From NCBI RefSeq assembly GCF_019343195.1, contig NZ_RPHB01000007.1, positions 124,001 to 188,000 of the forward strand: 64,000 nt of DNA, in the 5' to 3' direction. Position 1 is the stretch's first letter, and every line of letters starts with the position of its first letter. The position numbers and the translations under genes were made by a program. This document shows positions 18,653-28,400 of this stretch, piece by piece. The notes beneath the pieces were generated by a model. The model searched no databases, had not been told where the DNA came from, and saw only the letters and a program-made list of their open reading frames with translations. The DNA comes from Arthrospiribacter ruber. Its GTDB lineage: Bacteria; Bacteroidota; Bacteroidia; Cytophagales; Cyclobacteriaceae.

Positions 18653-19183
18653 TCAATTCTCTATAACCTGGGGCAAAGAAGTCTTCCAACCCGTTTTCAA
18701 AATTCGTACTTTATCATAAAACTCCTTCTTGTAATTTTCTCCAAATAGGATTGGACTACCGTTGACCCAAACATAGTTCTGGTTGAATTTTTTCAAATGC
18801 GTTAAATTGATAATGCAAGACCTATTCACACGTTGTAAGGTCGGAAAGGGGAATTGTTCAGCGAACTGTTTCAGACAAAGGGAAATCGTATATTTTTTCC
18901 CATGATTTGTGAAGATATGAATCACCCCTTTGTCCGCTAAAATCTTTTCAATCTCCTCTACACTTATCCTGTGAAAACAGTCCCTCTCTCTTATATAAAA
19001 GCAATCTGGAAATTGCTTTTCAGTCAGTTGCCCGGAAATCTGGGTACACAGTATTCTTCTTAAAGTAATTAAAATTTGCTCATCTGAGCTCGGTTTTACC
19101 AAAAAAGCCTCAGGGTAAAGCTCCAAAGATGTTTTGATCAAAGCGCTAATAACTTCAAATGAAGAAGGGATATTTTCCAACAA
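18653..19183 (-). CDS. LytTR-domain DNA-binding protein with truncated receiver
   Basis: The 176 aa protein has a LytTR DNA-binding domain at about residues 75-170 (FYIRERDCFHRISVEEIEKI, VNRSCIINLTHLKKFN). Its N-terminal 50 residues (LELYPEAFLVKPSSDEQI) look like the last strand and helix of a receiver, including the switch Lys in LVKP, but the phospho-acceptor half is absent. Only 34 bp separate its start from the stop of the neighbouring cysQ gene, so the missing part is not upstream. It may be a stable short regulator or the remnant of a full regulator. No kinase gene adjoins it. Confidence 0.75.
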   Translation of the reverse strand: MLENIPSSFEVISALIKTSLELYPEAFLVKPSSDEQILITLRRILCTQISGQLTEKQFPDCFYIRERDCFHRISVEEIEKILADKGVIHIFTNHGKKYTISLCLKQFAEQFPFPTLQRVNRSCIINLTHLKKFNQNYVWVNGSPILFGENYKKEFYDKVRILKTGWKTSLPQVIEN

Positions 19184-19217
19184 AAAATACAGGGGCCAAA
19201 ATCCCTCATCAAAAAAT

Positions 19218-19982
19218 TTAACTTTTCCCTTTCACCAGAAACCAAGGATTCAGTAAATCTTCCTTATTGTAGGAAAGTTCTTCTTCGGAGTTCCATTTAA
19301 GAACCTTTCCTCCCGCAGCCTTGACTATAGCATGTGCCGCGGCGGTATCCCACTCCATGGTTGGTGCAGGCCTTGGGTATAGTTGGGCTTTCCCTTCGGC
19401 CACAAGCAGCAATTTCAATGATGAACCCATGCTGATCAGTTCGGCTTCAGGATAATTTTTGAGAAACTGCCGGGTAGCTTCGTTGAGATGAGAACGGCTG
19501 GCCACTATCCGGTTGACGGTTTGGAAGCCGCTTGCCTGTATGGCTTGAACTGCCCCAAATGCATCTCTTTTCCAAGCCCCATTTCCGACTTTTCCCCAAT
19601 ACAAATCCCCAAGAACAGGGGCATATACCACTCCAAAAACGGCTTTTCCATTATCTATCAAGGCAATATTGACCGTAAATTCTCCATTTCTTTTAACAAA
19701 CTCCTTGGTCCCATCCAATGGGTCCACCATCCAAAAATAATCCCAGTTTTTCCGGTTCTGAAGAGGGATTTTTTCACCCTCCTCTGACAGTATGGGTATT
19801 CCGGTATTGGCTAATCCTTCCATGATAACTTTATGGGCGGCCTTATCTGCCAAAGTCAGAGGAGATTGATCCGGCTTCAATTCCAATCCAAGATCGGTCT
19901 TTTGATAATACTCTAAAATCACTTTCCCGGCCTGTACGGCAGTTTTCTTTACAGCTTCAAGGTCAAATTCAAAATGAGGCAT
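19218..19982 (-). CDS. cysQ: 3'(2'),5'-bisphosphate nucleotidase
   Basis: The 254 aa protein (start at the ATG at 19982; a TTG 12 codons upstream is less likely) belongs to the inositol-monophosphatase superfamily. Motifs are SEEGEKIPL (metal-binding Glu), WMVDPLDGTKEFVKR (DPLDGT) and MEWDTAAAHAIVKAAGG (WD). The KEFVKRNGEFTVNIALI stretch is characteristic of CysQ. It should hydrolyse 3'-phosphoadenosine 5'-phosphate (PAP) to AMP, recycling the by-product of sulfate activation. It is not next to sulfate-assimilation genes here. Length is close to the usual 245-270. Confidence 0.9.
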   Translation of the reverse strand: MPHFEFDLEAVKKTAVQAGKVILEYYQKTDLGLELKPDQSPLTLADKAAHKVIMEGLANTGIPILSEEGEKIPLQNRKNWDYFWMVDPLDGTKEFVKRNGEFTVNIALIDNGKAVFGVVYAPVLGDLYWGKVGNGAWKRDAFGAVQAIQASGFQTVNRIVASRSHLNEATRQFLKNYPEAELISMGSSLKLLLVAEGKAQLYPRPAPTMEWDTAAAHAIVKAAGGKVLKWNSEEELSYNKEDLLNPWFLVKGKS

Positions 19983-20079
19983 CAATACTATTTTAAAGGA
20001 ATATTTTCTAATCCCCAAGCTAATCAGTATTTTGAATAATATTTAATCTTACCTTGTCAAAGTAGCAGATTAGGTCAAG

Positions 20080-20146
20080 CCTGCCAGGTTTATGAGCCAA
20101 ATCAGTTTTGAAATTTATCGTGTCAAAAAAACCTGGCAGGTTTTTT
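20080..20146 (+). repeat. 12-bp inverted repeat with a long loop and T-run
   Basis: CCTGCCAGGTTT (20080-20091) is matched by its exact reverse complement AAACCTGGCAGG (20129-20140) across a 37-base loop, followed by T6. It lies in the 200-bp spacer between the divergent cysQ and serine hydrolase genes. It could be a dispersed repeat or a terminator for leftover transcripts. Confidence 0.7.
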
Positions 20147-20199
20147 CTTGTCATTTTCTAAGATGACAAAGTAGGGTTAGACGCTCAGGTTAGTTTTAA

Positions 20200-21294
20200 A
20201 TGATCACTATGAAAAAATTGATTTCCACAATCCTTGCTATCTCACTTATATTTTCGGTTAGGGCTCAAGAAAAAACAGAGACAATCAAACAAATTTTTGA
20301 AAAAGCAGGAACAGAGGGTTTTTCCGGTGTATTGCTATTGGCAGAACAGGGAGGAGCTTTTTTTGAAGAAGCAGTAGGGTACAGGAATTTTGAAAATGAG
20401 GTAGAACTACTGACCACGGATATTTTTGAAATGGCCTCGGTCTCCAAACAGTTTACCGCCATGATGGTAATGATGTGCCAGGAAAAAGGCCTGTTGCAAT
20501 TTGATGACCCCATTGACAAATACTTAGAAGTCCCCTACTCGGGTATAAGCATCAGGCATCTTTTTACCCATACCTCGGGATTGCCGGACTATCAGGAAGT
20601 AATGGATAAGCATTGGGATAAAAGCAAGGTAGCAGGAAACGAGGATATCTTGGAATACCTTCGGGAATACAATCCTCCCATGTTATTTCAGCCAGGTGAG
20701 CGCTACGAATACAGCAATACGGCCTATGTTTTTTTGGCAAGTATAGTAGAAAAAGCCACAGGGGAAGACTTTATTGACCTTTCCAAAAAATGGATTTTTG
20801 AACCTTTGGAAATGTCCGATACCGATATCCGGACTTTGGAAGAAAAAGCCAATGTTGAAAACTTCGCTGCAGGTCATCTAAAGGATGAAAACGGAGAATA
20901 TGTCAATGCCAACAAATTCCATGATTCCGACTATACTGTATGGCTGGGCAACAGAAAAGGTCCGGGCAGAATCAGCAGCACGGCCCAGGATCTGTTGAAA
21001 TGGGATCAGGCTCTATATACAGAACAATTGGTTTCAAGAGAAACACTTGAGGAAGCTTTTTCACCCATGAAGTTAAACGATGGAAGTGAAAGCAATTACG
21101 GTTTTGGTTGGGACATCAGCGATGATGATCAAGTGGGGAAAATTGTCTCTCATGATGGTGATAACCCGGGCTACAGAACCAAAATCATCCGCCTGATCGA
21201 TCAGCAAAAGACCTTAATATTACTCAACAACAATGCCCATCCTTACAAAGACCAATTGATGGAGGAAGCCTTGGAGGTATTGAAAAAATGGTAA
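20200..21294 (+). CDS. Exported serine hydrolase (class C beta-lactamase fold)
   Basis: The 364 aa protein has a signal peptide (KKLISTILAISLIFSVRAQ) and class C beta-lactamase/penicillin-binding-protein motifs: SxxK in MASVSKQFTA, YxN in YEYSNTAYVF, and the HxG-type motif in VSHDGDNPGYRT. The fold includes D-alanyl-D-alanine carboxypeptidases, esterases and peptidases, and the substrate cannot be told from sequence. It should act in the periplasm. It is a single gene flanked by repeat-rich spacers. Translation may begin at the first ATG or at Met4, which gives the more typical signal peptide. Confidence 0.85.
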   Translation: MITMKKLISTILAISLIFSVRAQEKTETIKQIFEKAGTEGFSGVLLLAEQGGAFFEEAVGYRNFENEVELLTTDIFEMASVSKQFTAMMVMMCQEKGLLQFDDPIDKYLEVPYSGISIRHLFTHTSGLPDYQEVMDKHWDKSKVAGNEDILEYLREYNPPMLFQPGERYEYSNTAYVFLASIVEKATGEDFIDLSKKWIFEPLEMSDTDIRTLEEKANVENFAAGHLKDENGEYVNANKFHDSDYTVWLGNRKGPGRISSTAQDLLKWDQALYTEQLVSRETLEEAFSPMKLNDGSESNYGFGWDISDDDQVGKIVSHDGDNPGYRTKIIRLIDQQKTLILLNNNAHPYKDQLMEEALEVLKKW

Positions 21295-21600
21295 AACTTG
21301 TTTCGGCCAGACCTTTTACACCTACCATTGACATAAATCGGAGTAATACGTCACCCTGAGAATTTAACATTTAGGGGAATGTTCAGAAAGGGTAATGACA
21401 AAATTACGTGTCATGCTGAGATTTTAAAATTTGGCATTTACAGATAATCAAATGACAAATGGTTTCACGCAGCGTGCGCAGCGAGGTCGCAGCGATCGCC
21501 GCGAGAAATAGCTATTTGGCATTGGAAGCGGAGCTTGCAGAGTCGAAAGCCTGTCCCGCAGCATTGCGGAGCATCTCCTAAACTATGGGCGATTTTTCCT

Positions 21601-21745
21601 TTCTACCAATGACAGATATGGAGGAATCGTCATTCTGAACGTAGTGAAGAATCTCCTACTTTTAAAGAGAGGAGATCCTTCACCTCCGCAAGCTCCGGAT
21701 CAGGATGACGTACACCAACTGTCATTTCCTTTCTGTAAATGCCAA
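21601..21745 (-). repeat. Element A, uninterrupted copy
   Basis: Read on the minus strand, it opens with GGCATTTACAGAAAGG, passes through two opposed GGAG(A/G)..TCTCC-type arms around CTCTCTTTAAAAGTAGG, and ends in ATCTGTCATTGGTAG. The copy at 29924-30236 is in the opposite orientation and is split by element B. High similarity runs through the whole length by eye. Confidence 0.8.
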
Positions 21746-21812
21746 TTTTAATGACTCAGGATGACGTACCCCAACTGTCATTCTCTTTCCGTAAATGTCA
21801 ATGCTAATAACT
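21701..21812. repeat. Two tandem 56-bp units
   Basis: Units 21701-21756 and 21757-21812 both begin CAGGATGACGTAC, contain CCAACTGTCATT and GTAAATG, and end ACT, with about ten differences. This looks like a tandem duplication of the end of element A. Confidence 0.8.
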
Positions 21813-21892
21813 TAGCATAAACTAAGAAAAAATTGAACCACGACTTGTCCCGAAAATCGGGAAAAGCATACAAAAATCATATAAGATAAATC

Positions 21893-22654
21893 CTAGCTTT
21901 TAACCATTGCCCCTCCATCAATGGTGTAAACGGCTCCGGTAATCCAACATGCATCTTCAGATGCCAGAAAAAGTGCTAAGTTGGCTACATCTTCCGGACG
22001 CCCCAACCTTTGGAGTGGGGTGTTTTTACCAGCATCTTCCACGGCTTTTTCAGGGTCCTGAAATGCTACCGCAGAAGCATGGATAAACGGTGTATCTACA
22101 GGGCCCGGACAAATGCAGTTGATCCTTACTTCAGGTGCATAATCTACTGCTACCTGTTTGGCTAAAGCCACAAGGGCCGCTTTGGAAGCACAATAAGCCG
22201 GGTGGTTCGGGAAATTTTTAAATGCCGCAATTGACGCATTGATGAGTACATTGGTATTATTGCTTTTTTTCAATTCAGGTAATCCTGCCTTCAAAAGGTA
22301 AAATGCTGCATCCACATTGACAGCAAAAGTTCTGTGCCAGCTTTCTGAGGACAATTCTGTCAGCGCACCCAGACCAAGAGTACCTGCATTGATGGATATC
22401 CCGTCAATTTTGCCAAATTTTTCTAAAGCGGTTTTAACCAAGTTCTGATTGTAAGATTCCTCGGCCACGTCCCCAGGGAGGAAAAAAGCTTTAGCACCCA
22501 ATCCTGTGATTTCATTGAGGAGAAACATACCCCTTTCTTCATTTCTACCGCCCAAAATCATTTTGGCCCCTTCTATGGCAAACTTTATGGCTATCGCCCT
22601 TCCCATTCCCGAAGTAGCTCCTGTAATGATAAAAACCTGATCTTTAAGTTTCAT
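21893..22654 (-). CDS. Short-chain dehydrogenase/reductase
   Basis: The 253 aa protein is a classical SDR. It has a Rossmann glycine motif TGATSGMGRAIA (residues 9-20), an NxG-type INAGTLG, a catalytic Ser in LINASIAAF, and YCASKAAL with the catalytic Tyr-Lys pair. The C-terminal DGGAMVKS is usual. The charged residue pattern GGRNEER after the second strand favours NADP(H). The substrate is unknown. It is transcribed alone, and the frameshifted small gene at 22665 lies immediately upstream on the same strand. Confidence 0.9.
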   Translation of the reverse strand: MKLKDQVFIITGATSGMGRAIAIKFAIEGAKMILGGRNEERGMFLLNEITGLGAKAFFLPGDVAEESYNQNLVKTALEKFGKIDGISINAGTLGLGALTELSSESWHRTFAVNVDAAFYLLKAGLPELKKSNNTNVLINASIAAFKNFPNHPAYCASKAALVALAKQVAVDYAPEVRINCICPGPVDTPFIHASAVAFQDPEKAVEDAGKNTPLQRLGRPEDVANLALFLASEDACWITGAVYTIDGGAMVKS

Positions 22655-22664
22655 AAAGTTTTAT

Positions 22665-22954
22665 TCAATAAGGAAAAAGTTCCGGGTTTGACTGTCTCAA
22701 TTTGTAGCATCTGAATTCGGTTATAGGCTTATCAATTACGGCTGCAGCCAAATACATTCTTGTTTCGGGAAGAAATTTAGCATTTAAAAGCACCACTGAG
22801 ATTTTTTCATCACCATATACCGTCTGCAGTTTCTGAAATCCGGTACATCTCCCCGCTCAATGACAAACTTGGCCTTGGCATCATAGTCCAGGTTTTCAAA
22901 GTCCACATCCCAAAAAATCCTTTTTTCGAATACCGGTTTTTCTTTATGTCCCAT
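22665..22954 (-). pseudogene. Frameshifted small conserved gene
   Basis: Reading from the ATG at 22954 on the minus strand gives MGHKEKPVFEKRIFWDVDF, then ENLDYDAKAKFVIERGDVPD. After that the first frame degenerates and stops. One base over, the second frame continues as QKLQTVYGDEKISVVLLNAK, followed by FLPETRMYLAAAVIDKP and KLRQSNPELFPY, ending at TGA 22665-22667. Together these resemble a short conserved Bacteroidota protein of about 95-100 aa (DUF6922 as I recall the name). The shift fits loss of a single T where GATTTTCAG would be expected and GATTTCAG is found (around 22830). The FVIERGDV stretch also looks a few residues short. It is probably a pseudogene, though a sequencing error remains possible. 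Confidence 0.7.
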
Positions 22955-23518
22955 TTGATTCAAGTTTTTTTAAAATTACGAAATACGATATACGATTTAC
23001 GAGGCCTTCCGATAATCTTACCTTCTCACTTGTTTCCAAGCCCATCTTGTTTCCTCAAATGTTCGGAAAAGCCTTTATCTCTTGTTTCTTGTCTCTTGTT
23101 TCTTGTTTCTTGTCTCTTGCCTCTTGTCTCTTGTTTCTTGATTCATTATTCATTATTCATTATTCATTATTCGAAATTATGAAATATCGAATATCGAATA
23201 TCGAATGATGAATTTCGAAAGCACTGGGTCTATAACCGCTCCCTTCTGGTCTTTTTAAAATTACGAAGTACGATTTACGATTTACGAGGTTATTCGATAA
23301 TCTTACCTTCTCACTTATTTCAAGCCCATCTTGTTTCCTCAAATGTTCGGAAAAGGCTTTATCTCTTGTTTCTTGTCTCTTGTCTCTTGTCTCTTGTCTC
23401 TTGTTTCTTGTCTCTTGTTTCTTGTCTCTTGTCTCTCACTTCTCATCCTTCCTCCTTTTAGTTGCACCTTAACAACCCCTACCTCATCAGTTAATCAATT
23501 CAACAATTACACAATTAA
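22955..23518. repeat. Spacer of 7-bp tandem arrays within a ~285-bp direct duplication
   Basis: There is no gene. Two direct copies (about 22966-23141 and 23251-23437) each hold a TACGAWW array (22977-23004; 23262-23289), a unique middle with GATAATCTTACCTTCTCACT, and a YTCTTGT-type array (nine units at 23079-23141; ten at 23363-23432). Between them lie an ATTCATT array (four units, 23141-23168) and an ATATCGA array (three units, 23184-23204). All four arrays have a 7-bp period. Confidence 0.85.
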
Positions 23519-24916
23519 TCACTTCCACTTTTTCAACCTCACATCTACCTCTCCCAAAGCCCTAATATGAACGGTGATGGCTTCCTCATCGGGATAGATG
23601 CCTTCGATTTTCAGATCCGGCTGTACAATGCTGAAATCCGCAAAGTCGGTAGTGATATTGCCTTGGCTTTGCAGTTCTTTCTTGGCACTGTCCAAGATTT
23701 CTCCTATGGATAACACAGCCATTTTTTTGATCTGTCTCTGTACTTTCCCTTTGCGCAGCCTGATACCCAAGTTAGTTAAAAAATCGCCTGTATCCACATC
23801 AAACTTTGGATCGGTAAAAACCAAAGTCTGACTCTCTTCGTCATATTCAGGCTTTCCAACAAAGAACATCCTTCCGCTGATATCATTTTTATTGTCTCTA
23901 ATGGCTACAAAGTCCATACTGAGCAGGGTATTGTCGCCAAACTGCTGGGTTCTCAGATTGGTAGGCAGCAATACCGTGTTTTTATTGGTTCTTATCTTTT
24001 GTCCATCAAAGGTCTCATTCAAGTATGCATCCAAATCGGAATAGGGAATTTTCAAAGGCAAAACCAAATCAAGGTAATTGTCCTTTTCTGCGGCTTTGGA
24101 AATTGGAGGAAGGGCTGTTTTGGCCACATCTGGCTTTTGTCCCAGTTTAGAATGCATCTCTCCCTCTATTCCCATGTACAGAACAAGGTTTTGGTCTTGG
24201 GTAAACTCTTCCTTAATTGAAATACGCTTGGGGACTGAGTAAAAATGAGCTGTGATCCCTGCTTCTTCAATGGTGTAAGGTTCAGAAAAAGCATCCCAGG
24301 TAGATTGGGCTATCTCTTTAAAGTCAAAACTGGTCAGGTTTGCAGCTTTGAGCTGGTTGTCAAGCACGTTTTTCAACTGATTTTTCACCAAAGGCTCAAG
24401 ATTGATTTCAAATCCTAGCAGGTTGTAGCTGAGGGATCTGCCCCAATTGTCTATATCGATATTGCTTACATTGAGCTGCCAATCTGTTGCGATTTCGGGT
24501 TTAAAGCTGATTTCTGGAGCCAGGTTTTCATTGAAAGGAAAATTGGTCGAGAGGTTCTGCCCAAAGACCCGCTTTTCTATTTTGAGGTCTCCTCTGGCAT
24601 TCATGGGTACTTTGACTTTGATCAGGTTGTTTTCCTCTGCCCTTATACTGAGTAAGCCGGTTCTGTTGATATCCAAGTCCGCTGTCAGACCTGATCCTAG
24701 ATCCAATCCCCGATCGGCAAACAGTTTGCTCCCCACTTCTTTATTCAGGTTGTCCTGCAAAAAAGAGAGGGGAATAACCACGGGCACATTGATCTTGGAG
24801 ACAGCCTGAGGAGCAATTTGCAATTCACTGACAGCAGGTGGACGCTCCGGTCTAATGCTTCTACAAGAAAAAATAACAAGTACAATCAATATGGAGCTAA
24901 ATCGGGTGATGCGCAT
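23519..24916 (-). CDS. DUF4403 lipoprotein
   Basis: The protein is 465 aa from the ATG at 24916; a TTG 12 codons upstream is less likely because the ATG gives a clean lipoprotein signal (MRITRFSSILIVLVIFSC, lipobox Cys at residue 18). The rest is a long beta-rich sequence with two related halves around INVPVVIPLSFLQDNLNKEV and LDLVLPLKIPYSDLDAYLNE. This pattern is typical of DUF4403, a family of exported proteins related to lipid-binding or assembly folds. The function is unknown. The gene stands alone, and its stop adjoins the heptamer-repeat spacer. Confidence 0.8.
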   Translation of the reverse strand: MRITRFSSILIVLVIFSCRSIRPERPPAVSELQIAPQAVSKINVPVVIPLSFLQDNLNKEVGSKLFADRGLDLGSGLTADLDINRTGLLSIRAEENNLIKVKVPMNARGDLKIEKRVFGQNLSTNFPFNENLAPEISFKPEIATDWQLNVSNIDIDNWGRSLSYNLLGFEINLEPLVKNQLKNVLDNQLKAANLTSFDFKEIAQSTWDAFSEPYTIEEAGITAHFYSVPKRISIKEEFTQDQNLVLYMGIEGEMHSKLGQKPDVAKTALPPISKAAEKDNYLDLVLPLKIPYSDLDAYLNETFDGQKIRTNKNTVLLPTNLRTQQFGDNTLLSMDFVAIRDNKNDISGRMFFVGKPEYDEESQTLVFTDPKFDVDTGDFLTNLGIRLRKGKVQRQIKKMAVLSIGEILDSAKKELQSQGNITTDFADFSIVQPDLKIEGIYPDEEAITVHIRALGEVDVRLKKWK

Positions 24917-25022
24917 GTAAGGTGTAAGTATGATGTTTTTTAAAGATGTCAACGGATTTATAAAGGAACTATTTTTAAGCCAAATTTATTTAACCCATAT
25001 CTGAATTAAGAAATATTAAGAG

Positions 25023-25358
25023 ATGAATTGGGAAAAACTTGAGGATCTGACGCAGTTGACGCAGATAAAAAATTTGAGTAGGGAAAAGCCGGTATTGATT
25101 TTCAAGCATTCTACCAGGTGCAGCATCAGTAGCATGGCATTGGACAGGCTAAGAAGAAACTGGCAGGATGCAGATTCAGAAAAAATCAAACCCTATTATC
25201 TTGATTTGATCAGCTTCAGGGAAATCTCCAATCAGATTGCAGAGGAATTCGGCATCATGCACCAGTCTCCACAGGTGATTCTGATCAAAGATGGAAAAGC
25301 GGTGTACGACAACAGCCACATGGGTATCAGTTATAGGGATATCATGGAGTTGGCTTGA
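25023..25358 (+). CDS. ytxJ: YtxJ-type monothiol thioredoxin-like protein (bacillithiol system)
   Basis: The 111 aa protein has a thioredoxin-like fold with a single active-site Cys in FKHSTRCSISSMALDR, then the cis-Pro region HQSPQVILIKDGKAVYDNSH. This is the pattern of YtxJ (DUF2847), a bacillithiol-linked redox protein thought to be a monothiol bacilliredoxin. Its presence suggests the organism makes bacillithiol, which is plausible for Bacteroidota but not shown in this window. It converges on the Oar-like gene with a shared terminator between. Confidence 0.85.
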   Translation: MNWEKLEDLTQLTQIKNLSREKPVLIFKHSTRCSISSMALDRLRRNWQDADSEKIKPYYLDLISFREISNQIAEEFGIMHQSPQVILIKDGKAVYDNSHMGISYRDIMELA

Positions 25359-25422
25359 ATGCCAGCTTACAAAGCTTTGAAAAAGTATTTTTTTACGGTT
25401 AAGTTTTATACAAAATCTACAT

Positions 25423-25454
25423 AAAAAAAACGCCGGCATTCACCGGCGTTTTTT
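25423..25454. terminator. Bidirectional intrinsic terminator
   Basis: A-run, CGCCGG (25431-25436), loop CATTCA, CCGGCG (25443-25448), T-run. The stem extends through the A/T runs. It can serve both ytxJ (+) and the Oar-like receptor gene (-). Confidence 0.9.
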
Positions 25455-25476
25455 AATTGAGTATGATTTACAAAGA

Positions 25477-28400
25477 TTAGTTGAATGTATATCTTACACC
25501 AACCTGCATTCTCCAAACATTGTTAATGCTATTGGAAAGTCTGAAGGTCTCACTAATGATATCATTCGTACCAGGATTTGTGGTAATTCTATAAACTGGC
25601 TCACCGTTAGCATTTACTCCTCTGTAAGAAAGCGGGGTTGTTTGCCAATTGAATTGAGGTACACCCCACTCAGAATTCAACATGTTACCAAAGTTCAAGA
25701 TATCAAATCTCAACTCAAGTCTGTTTTTCTGATCATTGGTAATGTTCAACCTTTGAGCGATACTAAGGTCAAATGTATGAACCCAAGGTCTTACACCTGC
25801 ATTTCTGTCGATAACACTACCTCTAAAGTTTCTCAATACTGGATCTTGGTCAATATAAGCGTCAAACAAAGCAGCCTGATCAGCAGCAGTATAGGTTACA
25901 CCACCGACTGAGAACTCTTGCCAGTTCAATTCAGAAGCATTGTTAGGCACATAAATAAGTCTGTTTTGAGCATCTCCAATATTTCCAGGGTTATTTAAGC
26001 CTTGAGAGTTTGCCATTGTGTAAGACCATCTTCCCGCATTACCACCTTCATAGAACAATGAAATAGTAGTGTTGTTGGTGTTGTAGGTCAAAGCAGAGAT
26101 TAATCTATGAGGCTGGTCAAAATTAGCAAAACTCAATTCAGGATTATTTCTATCAGATACAACAGTTTGTGGCCATAAAGATTGTGCCTGAGACCCACCT
26201 GTCGCATCAATATCTCTTGCTCTTGACAAGGTATACGCCGCCATTACATCAAGCCCGTTCTCAAATACTTTTGATAAGGAAACAGTAGCTGATACATAAT
26301 CAGGAAGCACTTGAGAGTTTGTTAAATAGAATACTTGTCTGAAGAATGGATCACCTGATGGCCCGAACAGCCCAGGCTGTTGTGTCCAGTAAGGTCTTTG
26401 ATCAGGTCCATTCCAAGTAGCATCTGGTTCCCTTACAACAATATTTTGAGCAACTGGTGCAGATACATCTCTTGAATAGATAAAGTCAAATGCACCGATA
26501 ATTCCAAATGGCAGTTGCTTGTCAACACCTAAGCTGGTTCTCCAAACTTGAGGTAGCCTAAAGTTTCTGTCAGTAAGATTAAGTTCCTGAGAAAGTGTTT
26601 GTCCTGGATTTTCAGGATTGTAAGCAGTCACGTCTGGGTTAAATGTAATACCTGCGTCTATAACTTCCTGTCCTTCAAATCCTTGAAGACCTCTCACCAC
26701 ACCTGATCCGTTAACTTGGTTTGACAACCAAACGAATGGAATTCTACCAGAGAATACCCCTGTACCACCTCTAAGTACTGTAGATCTGTCACCGTTGACA
26801 TCCCAGTTGAAACCAACTCTCGGAGAGAATAGTGGATTTACTTTAGGGAAAACAGAAACGTCTGGTACTAGAGACTCACCGTTAGGTAGGGTAAAGGTCA
26901 CATTTCTTGCATCTAGCAATTCGTTTCTTGGGATTTCGATTGGATAGAAAGGAAGATCAACTCTTAGACCACCTGTCACTTTCAATCTTGGATTGATCTG
27001 ATATTCATCCTGAACATAGAATCCAAGCTGACCAAATCTCGTGGCATCAGTAGGTGGTGTATTAGAACCATCCAGGGCAAAGGATTTTGCAAATGCATCA
27101 GGAAATACATTGGAGTTTCTGTTTATAACAGCATCTACAAACCTGTCATAACCAATAAATCTGTAATGGCCATTGAATACCGGGTTAAAGGCATTATCGA
27201 AAGTCATGAATTCAAAGTTACCTCCAAAAGTATACGTATGTCTTCCTTTGTACAAAGAGAAGTTATTTGTGACGTTGAAAATGCTATTTTCAAGTAAGTT
27301 ACCTACAGAGAAAAGTTCATTACCCATTGACATGTAGTACAAAAGGTTACCAGCATCATCTGGCTCAAGAACTTCTATGAAAGGAAAAGCTTGTCCACCT
27401 GGGATACCTCTTCTAGGATCAGCAATTGACGTGTAACCAACGTTCAACTGATTAGACATATTTGTACCAATTCTTGAGTTCAATTCAGCAACCCAAGAAT
27501 TAACCGTTCTATCATTGGTGTAATTAGCATTTCTAAAGTTGATAGCTTCAACACCAATACGGCTAGAGTTACCAATCACACTCATGTTTCTTGTTGATCT
27601 TACGTTAGTAGGTACATCAGTAAAGGCAGTGAAAGAGTTATACCTTACAGTAAGTTTATTGTTTTGGTTAATATTATAGTCCAATCTGATGTTCAACCTG
27701 GTTTGTTCTGAACCAAATGAATAAGAATCAGGTGCTCCAACATCATAACCATAAATACTTTGTAATTGATCCCTTACAAAATTAGCCTGCTCGATTGGAA
27801 CTCTGGAAATAAATTGTCCATCAGGAGTTTCACCTGGTCTACGTGCTCTTCTCAACAGTGAAGGACTCAACTCTGTCTCTTCTTCATAATTGATAAAAAA
27901 GAACAATTTGTCTTTGATGATCGGACCTCCTAATCTGAATCCCATAATTTCATTTCTTGCATCATTCTGAGGCAGGAACGTATCACCAATTTTGGTGCCT
28001 TGCATTTGGTCATTTCTCAAGAAATAGTATGCAGACCCCCTGAAAGTGTTGTCTCCAGATTTGGTGATAGCGTTTACACCAGCACCAGTAAATCCACCTT
28101 GTCTTACATCATAAGGAGCAAGGTTGACCTGAATTTCTTCGATAGCATCAAGAGAAACTGGGTTACCACCGGCAAACTGACCAGAGCCTAATCCAAAGTT
28201 GTTGTTATAGATGTTACCATCAATCGTAAAGTTATTGAACCTTGAAGAAGTACCTGCAAAAGAATTACCATTTGACTGAGGAGTCAATCTAGTAAAATCA
28301 TTTACACTTCTGTTAATTGTTGGTAGCGCATTGATTTTATCGCTTCCTAGGTTCAAAGCTGCACCAGTTCTGTCAGCATCAAGGATTCCACCTCTTGTTG

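Larger units (their letters stand above)
21295..21892. repeat. 598-bp spacer built of modular dispersed repeats
   Basis: There is no gene here. The spacer begins with a CCTACCATTGACATAA module (21321), continues with a GGCATTTACAGATAATC module (21433) and a GC-rich patch (21463-21509, with GCAGCG/CGATCGCCGCG repeats), then holds one full inverted copy of element A (21601-21745). A 56-bp tandem duplication follows (21701-21756 and 21757-21812). The same end modules recur at 29924-30236 and 32197-32364. Confidence 0.8.

Noticed and set aside
22977-23437. Possible CRISPR array
   Set aside because: The repeats are 7-bp tandem units without spacers, and the larger 285-bp duplication contains no spacer pattern. 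No cas genes are in the window.
22946-23570. Two plus-strand open frames of about 78 codons
   Set aside because: They are translations of the 7-bp arrays (FLVSCLL-type repeats) and have no other coding character.
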